Shown here one piece after another: positions 38,201-62,150 of a stretch of 64,000 nt of DNA; positions within the stretch are counted from its first letter, which is position 1, and each line of letters opens with the position of its first letter. Source of the DNA: Salvelinus alpinus (lineage: Eukaryota; Chordata; Actinopteri; Salmoniformes; Salmonidae); NCBI RefSeq assembly GCF_045679555.1, contig NC_092094.1, positions 15,204,612 through 15,268,611 of the forward strand. Reading direction: 5' to 3'. The position numbers and the translations under genes are program-made. The notes beneath the pieces are model-generated. The model was not told the origin of the DNA and searched no databases. It saw only the letters and a list, made by a program, of their open reading frames with translations.

Positions 38201-40222
38201 ACAAGTTCTCATTTACAACTGCAACCTGGCCAAGATAAAGCAAAGCAGTGCGACAAAAACAACAGAGTTACACATGGGATAAACAGACAAACAGTCAATA
38301 ACACAATAGAAAAATCTATATACAGTGTGTGCAAATGTAGTAAGATTACGGAGATAAGGCAATAAATAGGCCATAGTGGCGAAATAATTACAATTTAGCA
38401 TTGACACTGGAATGATAGATATGCAAGTAGAGATACTGGGGTACAAAAGAGCAAAAATACATAACAATATGGGGATGAGGTAGTTGGGTGGGCTTTTTAC
38501 AGATGGGCTGTGTACAGGTGCAGTGATCGGTAAACTGCTCTGACAGCTGACTATTGAAGTTGGTGAGGGAGATAAGTCTCCAGCTTCAGCGATTTTTGCA
38601 ATTCGTTCCAGTCATTGGCAGCAGAGAACCGGAAGGAAAGGCGGCCAAAGTAGGAGTTGGGGATGACCAGTGAAGTAAACCTGCTGGAGCGCGTGCTACG
38701 GGTGGGTGTTGCTATGGTGACCAGTGAGCTGAGATAAGGCGGAGCTTTACCTAGCAAAGACTTATAGATGACCTGGAGTCTGTGGGTTTGGCGACGAATA
38801 TGAAGTGAGGGCCAGCCAACGAGAGTATACAAGTCGCAGTGGTGGGTAGTATATAGGGCTTTGGTGACAAAACAGATGGCACTGTGATAAACTACATCCA
38901 ATTTGCTGAGTAGAGTGTTGGAGGCTTTTTTGTAAATGACATCGCTGAAGTCAAGGATCGGTAGGATAGTCAGTTTTACGAGGGTAGCAGCAGCAGCAAG
39001 AGCGACATCATTGATATATACAGAGAAAAGAGTCAGCCCGAGAATTTAACCCTGCGGCACCCCCATAGAGACTGCCAGAGGTCCGGGAAAACAGGCCCTC
39101 CGATTCGACACACTGAACTCTGAGAAGTAGTTGGTGAACAAGGCGAAGCAGTCATTTGAGAAACCAAGGCTGTTGAGTCTGCCGATAAGAATGCAGTGAT
39201 TGACAGAGTCGAAAGCCTTGGCCAGGTCGATGAATACGGCTGCACAGTATTGTCTTTTATCGATGGCGGTAATGATATCATTTAGGACCTTGAGCGTAGC
39301 TTAGGTGCACCCATGACCAGCTCGGAAACCCGATTGCATAGCGGAGAAGGTACAGTGGGATTCGAAATGGTCGGTGATCTGTTATGTTAACTTGGCTTTC
39401 GAAGACTTTAGAAAGGCAGGGCAGGATGGATATACAGTTAAAGTCGGAAGTTTACATACACCTTAGCCAAATACATTTAAACTCAGTTTTTCACAATTCC
39501 TGACATTTAATCAGAGTAAAAATTCCCTGTCTTAGGTCAGTTAGGATCACCACTTATTTTAAGAATGTGAAAAGAATAATAGTACAGAGAATGATTTATT
39601 TCAGCTTTTATTTCTTTCACCACATTCCCAGTGGGTCAGAAGTTTACATACCAAAAACGAATTGAGTGTAGCATTGCCTTTAAAATTGCTTAACTTGGGT
39701 CAAATGTTTCAGGTAGCCTTCCACAAGCTTCCCAATTTTGGCCCATTATTCCTGACAGAGCTGGTGTAACTGAGTCAGGTTTGTAGGCCTCCTTGCTCGC
39801 ACACACTTTTTCAGTTCTGCCCACAAATGTTCTATGGGATTGAGGTCAGGGCTTTGTGATGGCCACTCCAATACCTTGACTTTGTTGTCCTTAAGCCATT
39901 TTGCCACAACTTTGGAAGTATGCTTGGGGTCATTGTCCATTTGGAAGACCCAAGCATACCACCCTGCATACCACTGCTGGCTTGCTTCTGAAGCTAAGCA
40001 GGGTTGGTCCTGGTCAGTCCCTGGATGGGAGACCAGGTGCTGCTGGAAGTGGTGTTGGAGGGCCAGTAGGAGGCACTCTTTCCTCTGGTCTAAACAAAGA
40101 TCCCAATGCCCCAGGGCAGTGATTGGGGACACTGCTCTGTGTAGGGTGCTGTCTTTCGGATGGGACGTTAAACGGGTGTCCTGACTCTCTGAGGTCATTA
40201 AAGATCCCATGGCACTTATCGT

Positions 40223-40256
<34 letters not shown>

Positions 40257-43200
40257 AATTCCCAATCTGGCCCTCAACCATCAAGGTCACCTAATAATCC
40301 CCATACAATTGGCTCATTCATCCCCCTCCTCTCCCCTGTAACTATTCCCCAGGTCGTTGCTGCAAATGAGAACGTGTTCTCAGTCAACTTACCTGGTAAA
40401 ATAACGGTAAAAAAAAAATTAAAAATTAAAAATTTGCGACCAAGCTTTAACTTCCTGACTGATGTCTTGAGATGTTGCTTCAATATATCCACATAACTTT
40501 CCTCCCTCATGATGGCATCTATTTTGTGAAGTACACCAGTCCCTCCTGCAGCAAAGCACCCCCACAACATGATGCTGCCACCCCCGTGCTTCACAGTTGA
40601 GATGGTGTTCTTCGGCTTGCAAGCGTCCCCCTTTTTCCTCCAAACATAACGATGGTCATTATGGCCAAACAATTCTATTTTTGTTTCATCAGACCAGAGG
40701 ACATTTCTCAAAAGTACGATCCTTGTCCAAATGTGCAGTTGCAAACCGTAGTTTGGCTTTTTTATATCGGTTTTGGAGCAGTGGCTTCTTCCTTGCTGAG
40801 CGGCCTTTCAGATTATGTCGATATAGGACTTGTATACTGTGGATATAGATACTTTTGTACCCGTTTCCTCCAGCATCTTCACAAGGGCCTTTGCTGATGT
40901 TCTGGGATTGATTTGCATTTTTCACACTAAAGTACGTTCATCTCTAGGAGACAGAACGCGTCTCCTTCCTGAGCGGTATGACTGCTGCGTGGTCCCATGG
41001 TGTTTATACTTGCGTACTATTGTTTGTACAGATGGACGTGGTACCTTCAGGCGTTTGGAAATTGCTCCCAAGGATGAACCAGACTTGGAGGTCTACAATT
41101 TTTTTTCTGAGGTCTTGGCTGATTTCTTTTGATTTTCCCATGATGTCAAGCAAAGAGGCACTGAGTTTGAAGGTAGGCCTTGAAATACATCAACAGGTAC
41201 ACCTCCAATTGACTTAAATGATGTCAATTCGCCTATCAGAAGCTTCTAAAGCCATGACATAATTTTCTGGAATTTTCCAAGCTGTTTAAAGGCACAGTCA
41301 ACTTAATGTATGTAAACTTCTGACCCACTGGAATTGTGATACAGTGAATTATAAGTGAAATAATCTCTCTGTAAACAATTGTTGGGAAAATTACTTGTGT
41401 CATGCACAAAGTAGATTTGCCAAAACTATATTTTGTTCACAAAAAATTTGTGGAGTGGTTGAAAAACTAGTTTTAATAACTCCAACCTAAGTGTATGTAA
41501 ACTTCCGACTTCAACTGTAGGTCTATAACAGTTTGGGTCTAGAGTGTCTCCCCCTTTGAAGAGGGGGATGACCGCGGCAGCTTTCCAATCTCTAGGGATC
41601 TCAGACGATACGAAAGTGAGGTTGAACAGGCTAGTAATTGCGGTTGCAACAATTGTGGCGGATCATTTTAGAAAGAGAGGGTCCAGATTGTCTAGCCCAG
41701 ATGATTTGTATGGGTCAACATTTTGCAGCTCTTTCAGAACATCTGCTATCTGGATTTGGGTGAAGGAGAAGCGATTGGGGGCTTGTGCAAGTTGCTGCGG
41801 GGGGTGCAGAGCTGTTGGCCGGGGTAGGGGTAGCCAGGTGGAAAGCATGGCCAGCCGATTATCGTGGATTTATCGGTGGTGACATTGCTTCCTAGCCTCA
41901 GTGCAGTGGGCAGCTGGGAGGAGGTGCTCTTATTCTCCATGGACTTTACAGTGTCCCAGAACATGTTGGAGTTTGTGCTGCAGGATGCAAATTTCTGTTT
42001 AGAAAAGCTAGCCTTAGCTTTCCTAACTGATTGTGTATATTGGTTCCTAACGTCCCTGAAAAGTTGCATATCACGGGGGTTATTCGATGCTAATGCAGTA
42101 CGCCACAGGATGTTTTTGTGCTGGTCAAGGGCAGTCAGGTCTGGAGTGAACCAAGGGCTATATCTGTTCTTAGTTCTACATTTTTTGAATGGGGCATGCT
42201 TATTGAAGATGGTGATGAAAGCACTTTTAAAGAATAACCAGGCATCCTCCACTGACGGGATGAGGTCAATATCCTTCCAGGATACCCAGGTCGATTAGAA
42301 AGGCCTGCTCGCTGAAGTGTTTTAGGGAGCGTTTGACAGTGATGAGGGGTGGTCGTTTGACCGCAGACCCATTACGGACGCAGGCAATGAGGCTGAGATC
42401 CTGGTTGAAGACAGCAGAGGTGTATTTAGAGGGCAGGTTGGTCAGGATGATATCTATGAGGGTGCCCGTGTTTACAGATTTGGTGTTGTACCTGGTAGGT
42501 TCATTGATCATTTGTGTGAGATTGAGGGCATCTAGCTTAGATTGTAGGACGGCCGGGGTGTTAAGCATATCCCAGTTTAGGTCACCTAACAGTACGAACT
42601 CTGAAGATAAATGGGGGGCAATCAATTCGCATATGGAGTCCAGGGCACAACTGGGGGCTGAGGGGGGTCTATAACAAGCGGCAACGGTGAGAGACTTACT
42701 TCTGGAAAGGAGGATTTTTAGAAGTAGAAGCTCGAACTGTTTGGGCACAGACCTGGATAGCATGACAGAACTCTGCAGGCTATCTCTGCAGTAGATTGCC
42801 ACCCCGCCCCCTTTGGCAGTTCTATCTTGGCAGAAAATGTTATAGTTAGGGATGGAAATTTCAGGATATTTGGTGGCCTTTCTAAGGATTCAGACACGAC
42901 TAGGACATCGGGTTGGCGGAGTGTGCTAAAGCAGTGAGTAAAACAAACTTAGGGAGGAGGCTTCTGATGTTAACATGCATGAAACCAAGGCTTTTACGGT
43001 TACAGAAGTCAACAAATGATAGCGCCTGGGGAATAGGTGTGGTACTGGGGTCTACAGGGCCTGGGTTAACCTCTACATCACCAGAGGAACAGAGGAGGAG
43101 TAGGATAAGGATACGACTAAAGGCTATAAGAACTGGTCGTCTAATGAGTTGGGAACAGAGAATAAAAGGAGCAGATTTTTGGGCGCGGTAAAATAGATTC

Positions 43201-46200
43201 AGGGCATAATGTACAGACAAGGGTATGGTAGGATGTGAGTACAGTGGAGATAAACCTAGGCATTGAGTGACAATGAGAGAGGTTTAATCTCTGGTGGGAC
43301 CAGTTAGGCCTGGTGAGGTCTCCGCATGTGTGGGTGGTGGGACAAAAGAGCTATCTAAGGCAAGGTGAGCAGGACTGAGGGCTCTACAGTGAAATAAAAC
43401 AAATAAGGACTAGCCGAGACAGCAGTAGACAAGGCATATTGACATTAGAGAGGGGCATATTGACATTAGAGAGAGGCTTAAAGCAGTCACAGGTGTTGAT
43501 CAGGAGAACTAAGACAACAATGGGTAAATGGCGATGAATGGGCAGAGCGGGTCAGTTATGGACATACAGGACCTGAGTTCGAGGCTGGGGCCGACAGATA
43601 AACAAAATGGGGTACCATGAAGATGGGTCTTTGGCGACATCGCAAAGGAAAAGCCCGTTGAGACCACGTCAGCAGACGAGTCGTGATGGATCGGCGGGAC
43701 TCCGCGTCGACAACAAAGGGTCCAGGACAATTGGCAAAAGAGGGATTGTTGCCCTAGAATTAGCTGGTATATGGGCCTAGCTCGTGGCTAGCTCAGGGCT
43801 AACTGGTGCTTGCTTCGGGACAGAGGCATTAGCTAACAGTAGCCACTCGGTAGCAGCTAGCTAGATGCGATGATCCGGTGTAATGATCCAGAGCAGCAGG
43901 AATCCGGTGATGTGGTAGGGAGAAGCAGTCCGATATGCTCTGGGTTGATATCGCACTGTGCAGACTGGCATGTATTGTCCCAGCTAAAGCTGGTGGTGTC
44001 CGAGCTAAAAGGTGAAGACCACTAGCCGTGGCTAACAAAGAATAGTAGCTAGTTAGCTGACGGAGGTTTCAGTTATAAGGAATAAAAATAGCAGATCCGT
44101 ACCACATTGGGTAAGGCGGGTTGCAGGAAAGTATATTTTGTTCATAGATAGAAAGTGAGATTAAAATGTATACAAGAAAAAAAAGAGGCTATTTACACGG
44201 GATAAGACAAAGACAATAACAACACACGACCGACTGCTACGCCATCTTGGAATGTAGAATTGTGAATAAGAATTTGTTCTTAACTGATTTGCCTAGTTAA
44301 ATAAAAGGTACAAAATAAAAAAAGATGTGAAAATTCCCAAAACAATTAATTTAGCAGTACAGATTTAGTTATGTTTGATCAAAAGAACACAGCATTAGCC
44401 ATGGCAAAATGCATAGAATTGCAGGAAATGAGCTTACAAATGCAATAATGTATCTACACAGCCAAGATGGGGGCGTCTAAAATGTTCCTTAAAATTCAGC
44501 CACGTCTGCCAAGCCCCCGACCTCCACCCAAGCCCCCTTTTATCCAGAAAAAAACTCTAGTTTGGTTTTGAGTTGCTCTCTCACCGCATCATCAGCCACT
44601 AGCAGGGGGTGTGAGGACTCCTCTCCCACCGAGGGCAGGCGGGTGCTGGCCACAGACGGGTGGCGCGTGGAGGGGGTGTCGCCCACCGAAGGGATCCGGG
44701 TGACACCATTGGGCATGGTGGGGACAGAGTAGCCCAGAGCTAGATTGACATAGAGAAGGGAAGAACTGGGGGGGGTCAGTGGGGACAATGTCCCAGAGTC
44801 TATTTGGAATAGGCCATTTCCTTCTCGATAAGCTAAACTATATATAGAATAGGTAGCCTAAACTTTTCAACTATAGTAGATTGACATATGCTAGTGATTG
44901 GCTGAGGAAAAGTAAACGTGGACAGTTATTCTAACATGTTCAAAGAGCACATCAGAATTCGGTAAGGACCGCACATTGTTGCATCCTCGACTTGCATGTT
45001 CTGTTAATATGAATTACCATATTCTAAATGTGATTTCTGTCATTCTGAGAACTGGGGGGAAATGCTCTAATCAGGTTACGCACCCAATGCAGGTCCAGTA
45101 CGTTTCTCAAATGTCCGGCAACACGGAAATCATATATATTTCCGTGTTGTATATATATGGCAATGGGCATTTCGGGTCATTGCAAGTATGGGAAGAAGTA
45201 TTCATAATTGGGCCAGTTCTAGTTGTAGGATGAATAAGGTCTTACCAGTCTGGTGGTTGGCCTCCAGCACGGCCTCCTCCACCACACTGATGCTGTGGCT
45301 GTGCATTACCTCCTGCAGTATATTGAAGATCTCCTCTGCCCGCGCACACTTGAAGGCAAAGATCCCTAAAGACACACAAACAAACGCAAAGACAAGAAAC
45401 AAATAAAACACAGTCAAACTGCAGTCAAAACAGTCAAATTGCAGTAAAAAAACAACTCAGGAATCACATATGTGCGCACGACCGCAATACAGACAATTGA
45501 GACGCACAACCATTATCAGAACTGCTTAGACCTTCATGTTTACAAAAGGTTTGTACATTTATCGGGTCTTCGAACCTATGCCCTTGTCTACCTTGTGATC
45601 ACTGATCTAAATGGACTGGGTAGGGGAAGGCAACAGAACGGTAGAGATAAAGGACAAGGAAAAGATAGCAAAATATCAAGAAGGAACACATTAGGAACTA
45701 CCATAAGTACAGCATAACAATAGTGACAAACTAACTAACACTGCATAATGCACAAAGAGAAAACACAAAACACACAGCTATGCTCTACTTGTGCAAAAAA
45801 AAAAAAAAAAAAATCCCAGTCAAACACAGCACAACACAGAGTCAGACACAGGCATCAATACTGTAACCACAGAAACAGAATCACTAAAATGGACATCCAA
45901 TCCATACTTAAGTCAATGATGCCATAATAATTATATTTCTGACTAATATTTCTGGTAATCACAGTATTATGTCATTCATCATCACAACATGAGGTGGGAA
46001 CACAATGAGCCTGACTTACCATAGTAAGCCAACCCATAGCCAACCCCTAGTAACCACCCCCCCTGTCCCAACCCCCATCTCTCCCGCCACCAGACCTCAT
46101 CCTTTTGAAAGCATGGATGGAGTCCAAAAATAACCACACAGACATTTTTGTTATTGGCATTGCAGCATAATCAATGACCGGTCCAAGTCAATATATCAAC

Positions 46201-46977
46201 AACAAGCTGATGTTGTTGGGGCCTAATGACCTAGTTGCAGATGTGATTCAATGTATACTGATGTTTACCATGGTTCATGTTAGATCCACAACACTGTGTA
46301 TAAAATTTTCAACATTATTACACCTTTGTATGTATAGTCCTGCCCAGGCAGCTGAGGCACCACATACGTTAGTTAGCTTTGGAGTGACATAAGCTGAGAA
46401 TGGTACTTGAAAATGACAAAATCAACTAATAAAATAGGTTAAAACAATAATTGTGTGGAATGGAAATCTCAATTAGTTGACCTGGTCCCGTCTTGCAGCG
46501 GTGGCCGCTCTCGAAGGAGAAGAGGTTGGAGTCGTAGCCATAGCGACGCAGGCACATGTAAGGCCACCTAACATCGTCACGGCGATGGGTGTGGAGGACC
46601 AGCTCTGCCTCCGTCAGCTCCATCACGCCCGAGCCCAGCTCGTTCCCATCGTCATCCACGTTTATCACCTGGCAACAGAACAATAACTTTAGACAACAGT
46701 CACTCTGTGTCAGTCAATACAAACATGTCTACACTGCAATGCACTGAAGATGGTATTCATTGTGAAACCAATATTTCCCATTAATTTAATTCAGGTGGGA
46801 AGTCTACAGATTGTTTTTTACGAAACCTGTCATACCTAGAATTTGGGTTGACTCAGCTTGGCAATGGCCCACCATTGAAGTAGGATTGTTGTAACAGATC
46901 AAGAGACCAACCTTAAATTTGGTTTGATGATTATCTGGGATTGACTCCTTCTCTGGACAGCTCAAGCAGCTTCCCAT
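35282..46977 (-). CDS. frs2: FGF receptor substrate 2-type docking adaptor, complete, 5 coding exons
   Basis: A membrane-anchored adaptor that links FGF and neurotrophin receptors to GRB2 and SHP2. Coding exons in order are 46977-46912, 46668-46482, 45365-45246, 44739-44585 and 36406-35282. All have GT/AG junctions and consistent phase, giving 550 residues (human FRS2 508). It starts MGSCLSC, an N-myristoylation and palmitoylation signal. The PTB domain covers about residues 14-120 ([46 protein letters not shown]). Docking tyrosines are visible at Y180 (YVNTTG), Y353 (YENLP) and Y415 (YVNTEN) for GRB2, and at Y461 (YIELEM) and Y509 (YAFIDI) for SHP2. The C-terminus has [14 protein letters not shown] non-coding exon ends at 47154 and splices to 47003. 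Some residues ([14 protein letters not shown]) resemble FRS3, but linkage to ptprb favours an frs2 paralogue (frs2a/b unresolved). Confidence 0.92.
36535..37180. mobile_element. hAT-type MITE with perfect 8-bp duplication
   Basis: The ends CAGGGTTCTCAA and TTGAGAACCCCTG are inverted repeats flanked by GTCTAGGA on both sides (36527-36534 and 37181-37188). Length is 646 bp. It lies in frs2 intron 4. Confidence 0.9.
37252..37786 (+). mobile_element. Tc1-type MITE, second copy
   Basis: Same family and orientation as 29948-30429: CACTGTGTACAAAACATTAGG at the left and TGTTTTGTACACTCAG at the right, with TA flanks (37250-37251, 37787-37788). It retains more internal sequence than the other copy, with degraded Tc1 transposase start motifs ([17 protein letters not shown] near 37520). 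Confidence 0.85.
38035..38125 (+). repeat. HpaI-like SINE, 5' half (split)
   Basis: GCTCCCGAGTGGAGCAGCGG ... GATCGATTCCAGACTG ... CCAACGTCG is the head of an HpaI-like SINE. Its tail is found 6 kb away at 44262-44312 in the same orientation. A LINE separates them. Confidence 0.8.
39655..41141 (-). pseudogene. Sleeping-Beauty-type Tc1 transposase, interrupted
   Basis: The likely start is ATG at 41141. Recognisable blocks are [18 protein letters not shown] (about 40790), [14 protein letters not shown] (40660), [19 protein letters not shown] (40560), [13 protein letters not shown] (40450), and after the [21 protein letters not shown] and [11 protein letters not shown] (39830-39960). The 5S-derived SINE lies between the GRK block and QMDND. 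There are also several frame errors in the first third. Confidence 0.8.
39951..40432 (+). repeat. 5S rRNA-derived SINE
   Basis: The head contains 5S rRNA internal-promoter sequence: GAAGCTAAGCAGGGT, CCTGGTCAGTCCCTGG and ATGGGAGACCAGGTGCTG. The middle has GATGGGACGTTAAACGGGTG and GATCCCATGGCACTTATCG. The end GTAAAATAACGGTAAAA is A-rich. This is the salmonid SINE3/OS-SINE1 type. It is inserted in the Tc1 transposase. Confidence 0.9.
43056..43082 (-). other. 2A-like ribosome-skipping motif in LINE ORF
   Basis: The minus strand reads G-D-V-E-V-N-P-G-P, an exact match to the D(V/I)ExNPGP consensus of 2A peptides. A hydrophobic leucine-rich stretch precedes it and the endonuclease start follows about 25 residues later. 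The predicted break is between Gly (43059-43061) and Pro (43056-43058). Confidence 0.8.
44241..44250 (-). promoter_or_regulatory. YY1-like site at the LINE 5' end
   Basis: CCAAGATGGC on the minus strand marks the first bases of the LINE. It matches the YY1 consensus seen at the 5' end of mammalian L1, where it directs start-site choice. A role here is inferred. Confidence 0.45.
44262..44312 (+). repeat. HpaI-like SINE, 3' half (split)
   Basis: AATTGTGAATAAGAATTTG and TTGCCTAGTTAAATAAAAGG are the tail of the SINE whose head is at 38035-38125. Confidence 0.8.
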
Positions 46978-48280
46978 GGCTTCTTCAGAGCACCATCTGA
47001 TGTCTGGGGGATAAGGTATGTGAAACCATAAGAGCCAATACAGTGTCAGTGTGTGAATGCACATCATGGAATTGTAGTTAGCTACATTTGATTGATGTGA
47101 AAGAGACAAACTGACCTTACAAACTCTTTATTAACAGAGGGTTTCTTTCTTACCTAGATCCAGCCACCAGTATCCCTGGTTCTTTCCTCCGAGGCTGAGG
47201 AGGAGCAGTCATGATGCTTTATCTGCTATGCCAACATAAAATGTGGGCCTGCCCTGCACACATTTAGTTTACTGTCAGCCAAGTTAGGTAGCTAGCTGGA
47301 CGAATACATTTGACAACTGATGATCTAGCAAGCTAGTTTGTGATACAATTGGAGTTAGTTAGCTAGTTAGCCTTTGTGTCTTCCAAGTTAAAACATTTAA
47401 CGTTCGCTAGTTAGGAAAGCTAAATAGCTAGCTACGGTGGCTAACTCCATTGTAGTAGCATGGGCCAAAGCTTTTTTTAAATGAGATCAGATTACAAGGT
47501 TTTGACTCAGTTACATTATTGATATGAAACGGTATGACTAATAAAATAGTTCATTTAGCGTTCGTATCTTCATCTATTGGTAAGACGTGGTGTGGACAAA
47601 CTAGCGTAGCACCTTCATGTGTAGCTTTCTGGCTAACTAGTTAGCTAGCTCTCCGCACTCGTGAAGTCTGTGGTTAAGTCCTAACTTTACTAGCCAAGAT
47701 AACTAACGTTAGCTAGCTAATTAGTAATTGGTCAAAAACAAATCTAAATCAAATGCATCTCTTTGCTAATACATTAACGGATACCCACGAGTCCCTGGCA
47801 AATGGATGGGGTAGTTCTTCCAAACGTTTCAGACACAAACGATCGCAACCAAGCTAGCTAGCTCTGCTGTCGCATATTAAGCTAGCGTTAGCCTGTTGTG
47901 TTAGCTCAACTCCACCATCCTTCCTCTGGGTTGCTAAAGCGCCAAAAAAAACAATCACAACTTCTTCCAAAGGTGGCTACCATTCTTGTTTTCGAACGCA
48001 AATTGATGTAATCCCATGTATAATCTTTTATGTCTCGATATAGAGTGGAACAATAAAATAAGCTATTTTACCTTAGTCGCACCGTCTTTTAGCTAACGTT
48101 ATGTATGTAGCTAGCTAGCTGGCCAGCTACATCACAGCAACTTGGCTAAACTTCCGAGAGTTTGAGGCAATCGAGGTTTGTGACTCTTGTGGCCTCCCAC
48201 CAAATCATGACTCCAGCATACATCAATATTGACAATGAATCATAGATAAATTAATAATATGAATAAAAAATGATATCAAT
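46978..48280 (-). other. frs2 5' region, untranslated exon and promoter
   Basis: The segment 46978-47003 is the untranslated start of the first coding exon, after acceptor CCCCCAG. A donor (CTAG|GTAAG) at 47154/47153 ends an upstream non-coding exon of unknown length. The remainder is rich in GCTAGCTA and GTTAGCTAGC. No protein-coding content is seen. ptprb transcription should end just to the right. Confidence 0.45.
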
Positions 48281-48305
48281 TATATTTTTCCAGTTATGTA
48301 AGTAT

Positions 48306-48311
48306 TTTATT
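48306..48311 (-). terminator. Candidate ptprb poly(A) signal
   Basis: TTTATT on the plus strand gives AATAAA on the minus strand, about 890 bases beyond the ptprb stop. The stretch 48312-49200 is AT-rich, repeat-free and without coding content, consistent with a 3' untranslated region. Confidence 0.45.
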
Positions 48312-49200
48312 GAAACACTTGAAGAATATATTAATTCCCTCATCTTGATATGATTACAGGCTTACATTGATTGCAACATGGGAAAACTACATACAGTAAC
48401 TACTATCATTTGTGTAACGATTCACAGAATCCAATCACTCACTCATATGATTACAGTCATGTTGACAATGTAGGGTTGTGGATTTTCAGATGTGTGATTT
48501 GTAGTTCCATGACATGATGATAAAATACATCATTCTTATTTTACATAGCCTACACACAAATGTGGATCGCACAACATACACGGTGTGCTTTCATAACGCA
48601 TATGATAATCCTTTTTTATATTCAAGCGATATATCACACTTATACAATATCTACAAATACATGTATAATGTGTTCATCTACATACATATATCATATATTT
48701 ATGTATGTCCTCAGTGCTTATGAAAATAAGTGTAACTTCAAACAGAAATCATTTTTGTCTAACATTTTAGAAAAGTGACTTGTGAATGTTACAGTAGCCT
48801 ATACACTTATTGAATATGTGAATACTGTTATAGGAATTTGATTTATGTATTATCAGATTTTTTACAGTTTTTGGTGTATAATGTTTTTTGGTCTGTGCCA
48901 CATAATAATGTGGAAATGATAGCTTAACAAAAAAAAAGAAAAAACTGTGTACAAATGCCAATAATGCAAATGTATAGCATATACACAAACACACAGATAT
49001 AAGACATGTATATACAATTCAGTTAAACTTCATATTATATGATATAATTAAATAGCTATACATTTTACTATATAATATCTGGAAAGAACAATCAACAAAA
49101 ATAGTAGAAAAATAAAATTGCCACGTATCCCTGCAGTGCTATACTTGTGAAAGTACAAACTGCTTTCTTTTTCTCTCTCCTTCAGTAGTCCTTACAATCT

Positions 49201-61975
<12,775 letters not shown>

Positions 61976-62150
61976 CTGAGGAGGCGGAGCAGACAATTGG
62001 ACAGTGTCAAATCATGATGTAAAGTCAGTGAGACATACAGTTCAGTTAGTTCTCTAGTTAGTTCTTTGTTACCACGTCATTTCTGTGAGAGAAACACATT
62101 ATGCGTTATGTTTTGAGGACATTCAGTAGTGATCCAAATCAATTTCTCAA

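Larger units (their letters stand above)
39435..41517 (-). mobile_element. Sleeping-Beauty-type Tc1 transposon
   Basis: The ends CAGTTAAAGTCGGAAGTTTA and CTTCCGACTTCAACTG are flanked by TA (39433-39434, 41518-41519). These match the salmonid Tc1 family from which Sleeping Beauty was derived. Removing the nested 5S SINE leaves about 1.6 kb, the full Tc1 length. The flanking LINE sequence continues directly across the insertion. Confidence 0.9.
38135..44250 (-). mobile_element. L2-type LINE with 2A-like motif, degraded
   Basis: Read on the minus strand from 44250 to 38135. The 5' end has a YY1-like CCAAGATGGC. A 1-kb leader follows, then a coding start with a hydrophobic N-terminus and the 2A-like [11 protein letters not shown] (43056-43082), and the endonuclease start [20 protein letters not shown]. 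Further endonuclease blocks ([27 protein letters not shown]) lie at 42266-42802 and a linker region at 41746-42252. Reverse transcriptase pieces are at 39033-39300 (decayed) and a C-terminal block at 38551-38901. The 3' tail (CTGGTTAAATAAAGGTTAAA) is shared with SINEs. A Tc1 element (39435-41517) interrupts it, and stops and frameshifts make it inactive. Confidence 0.8.
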
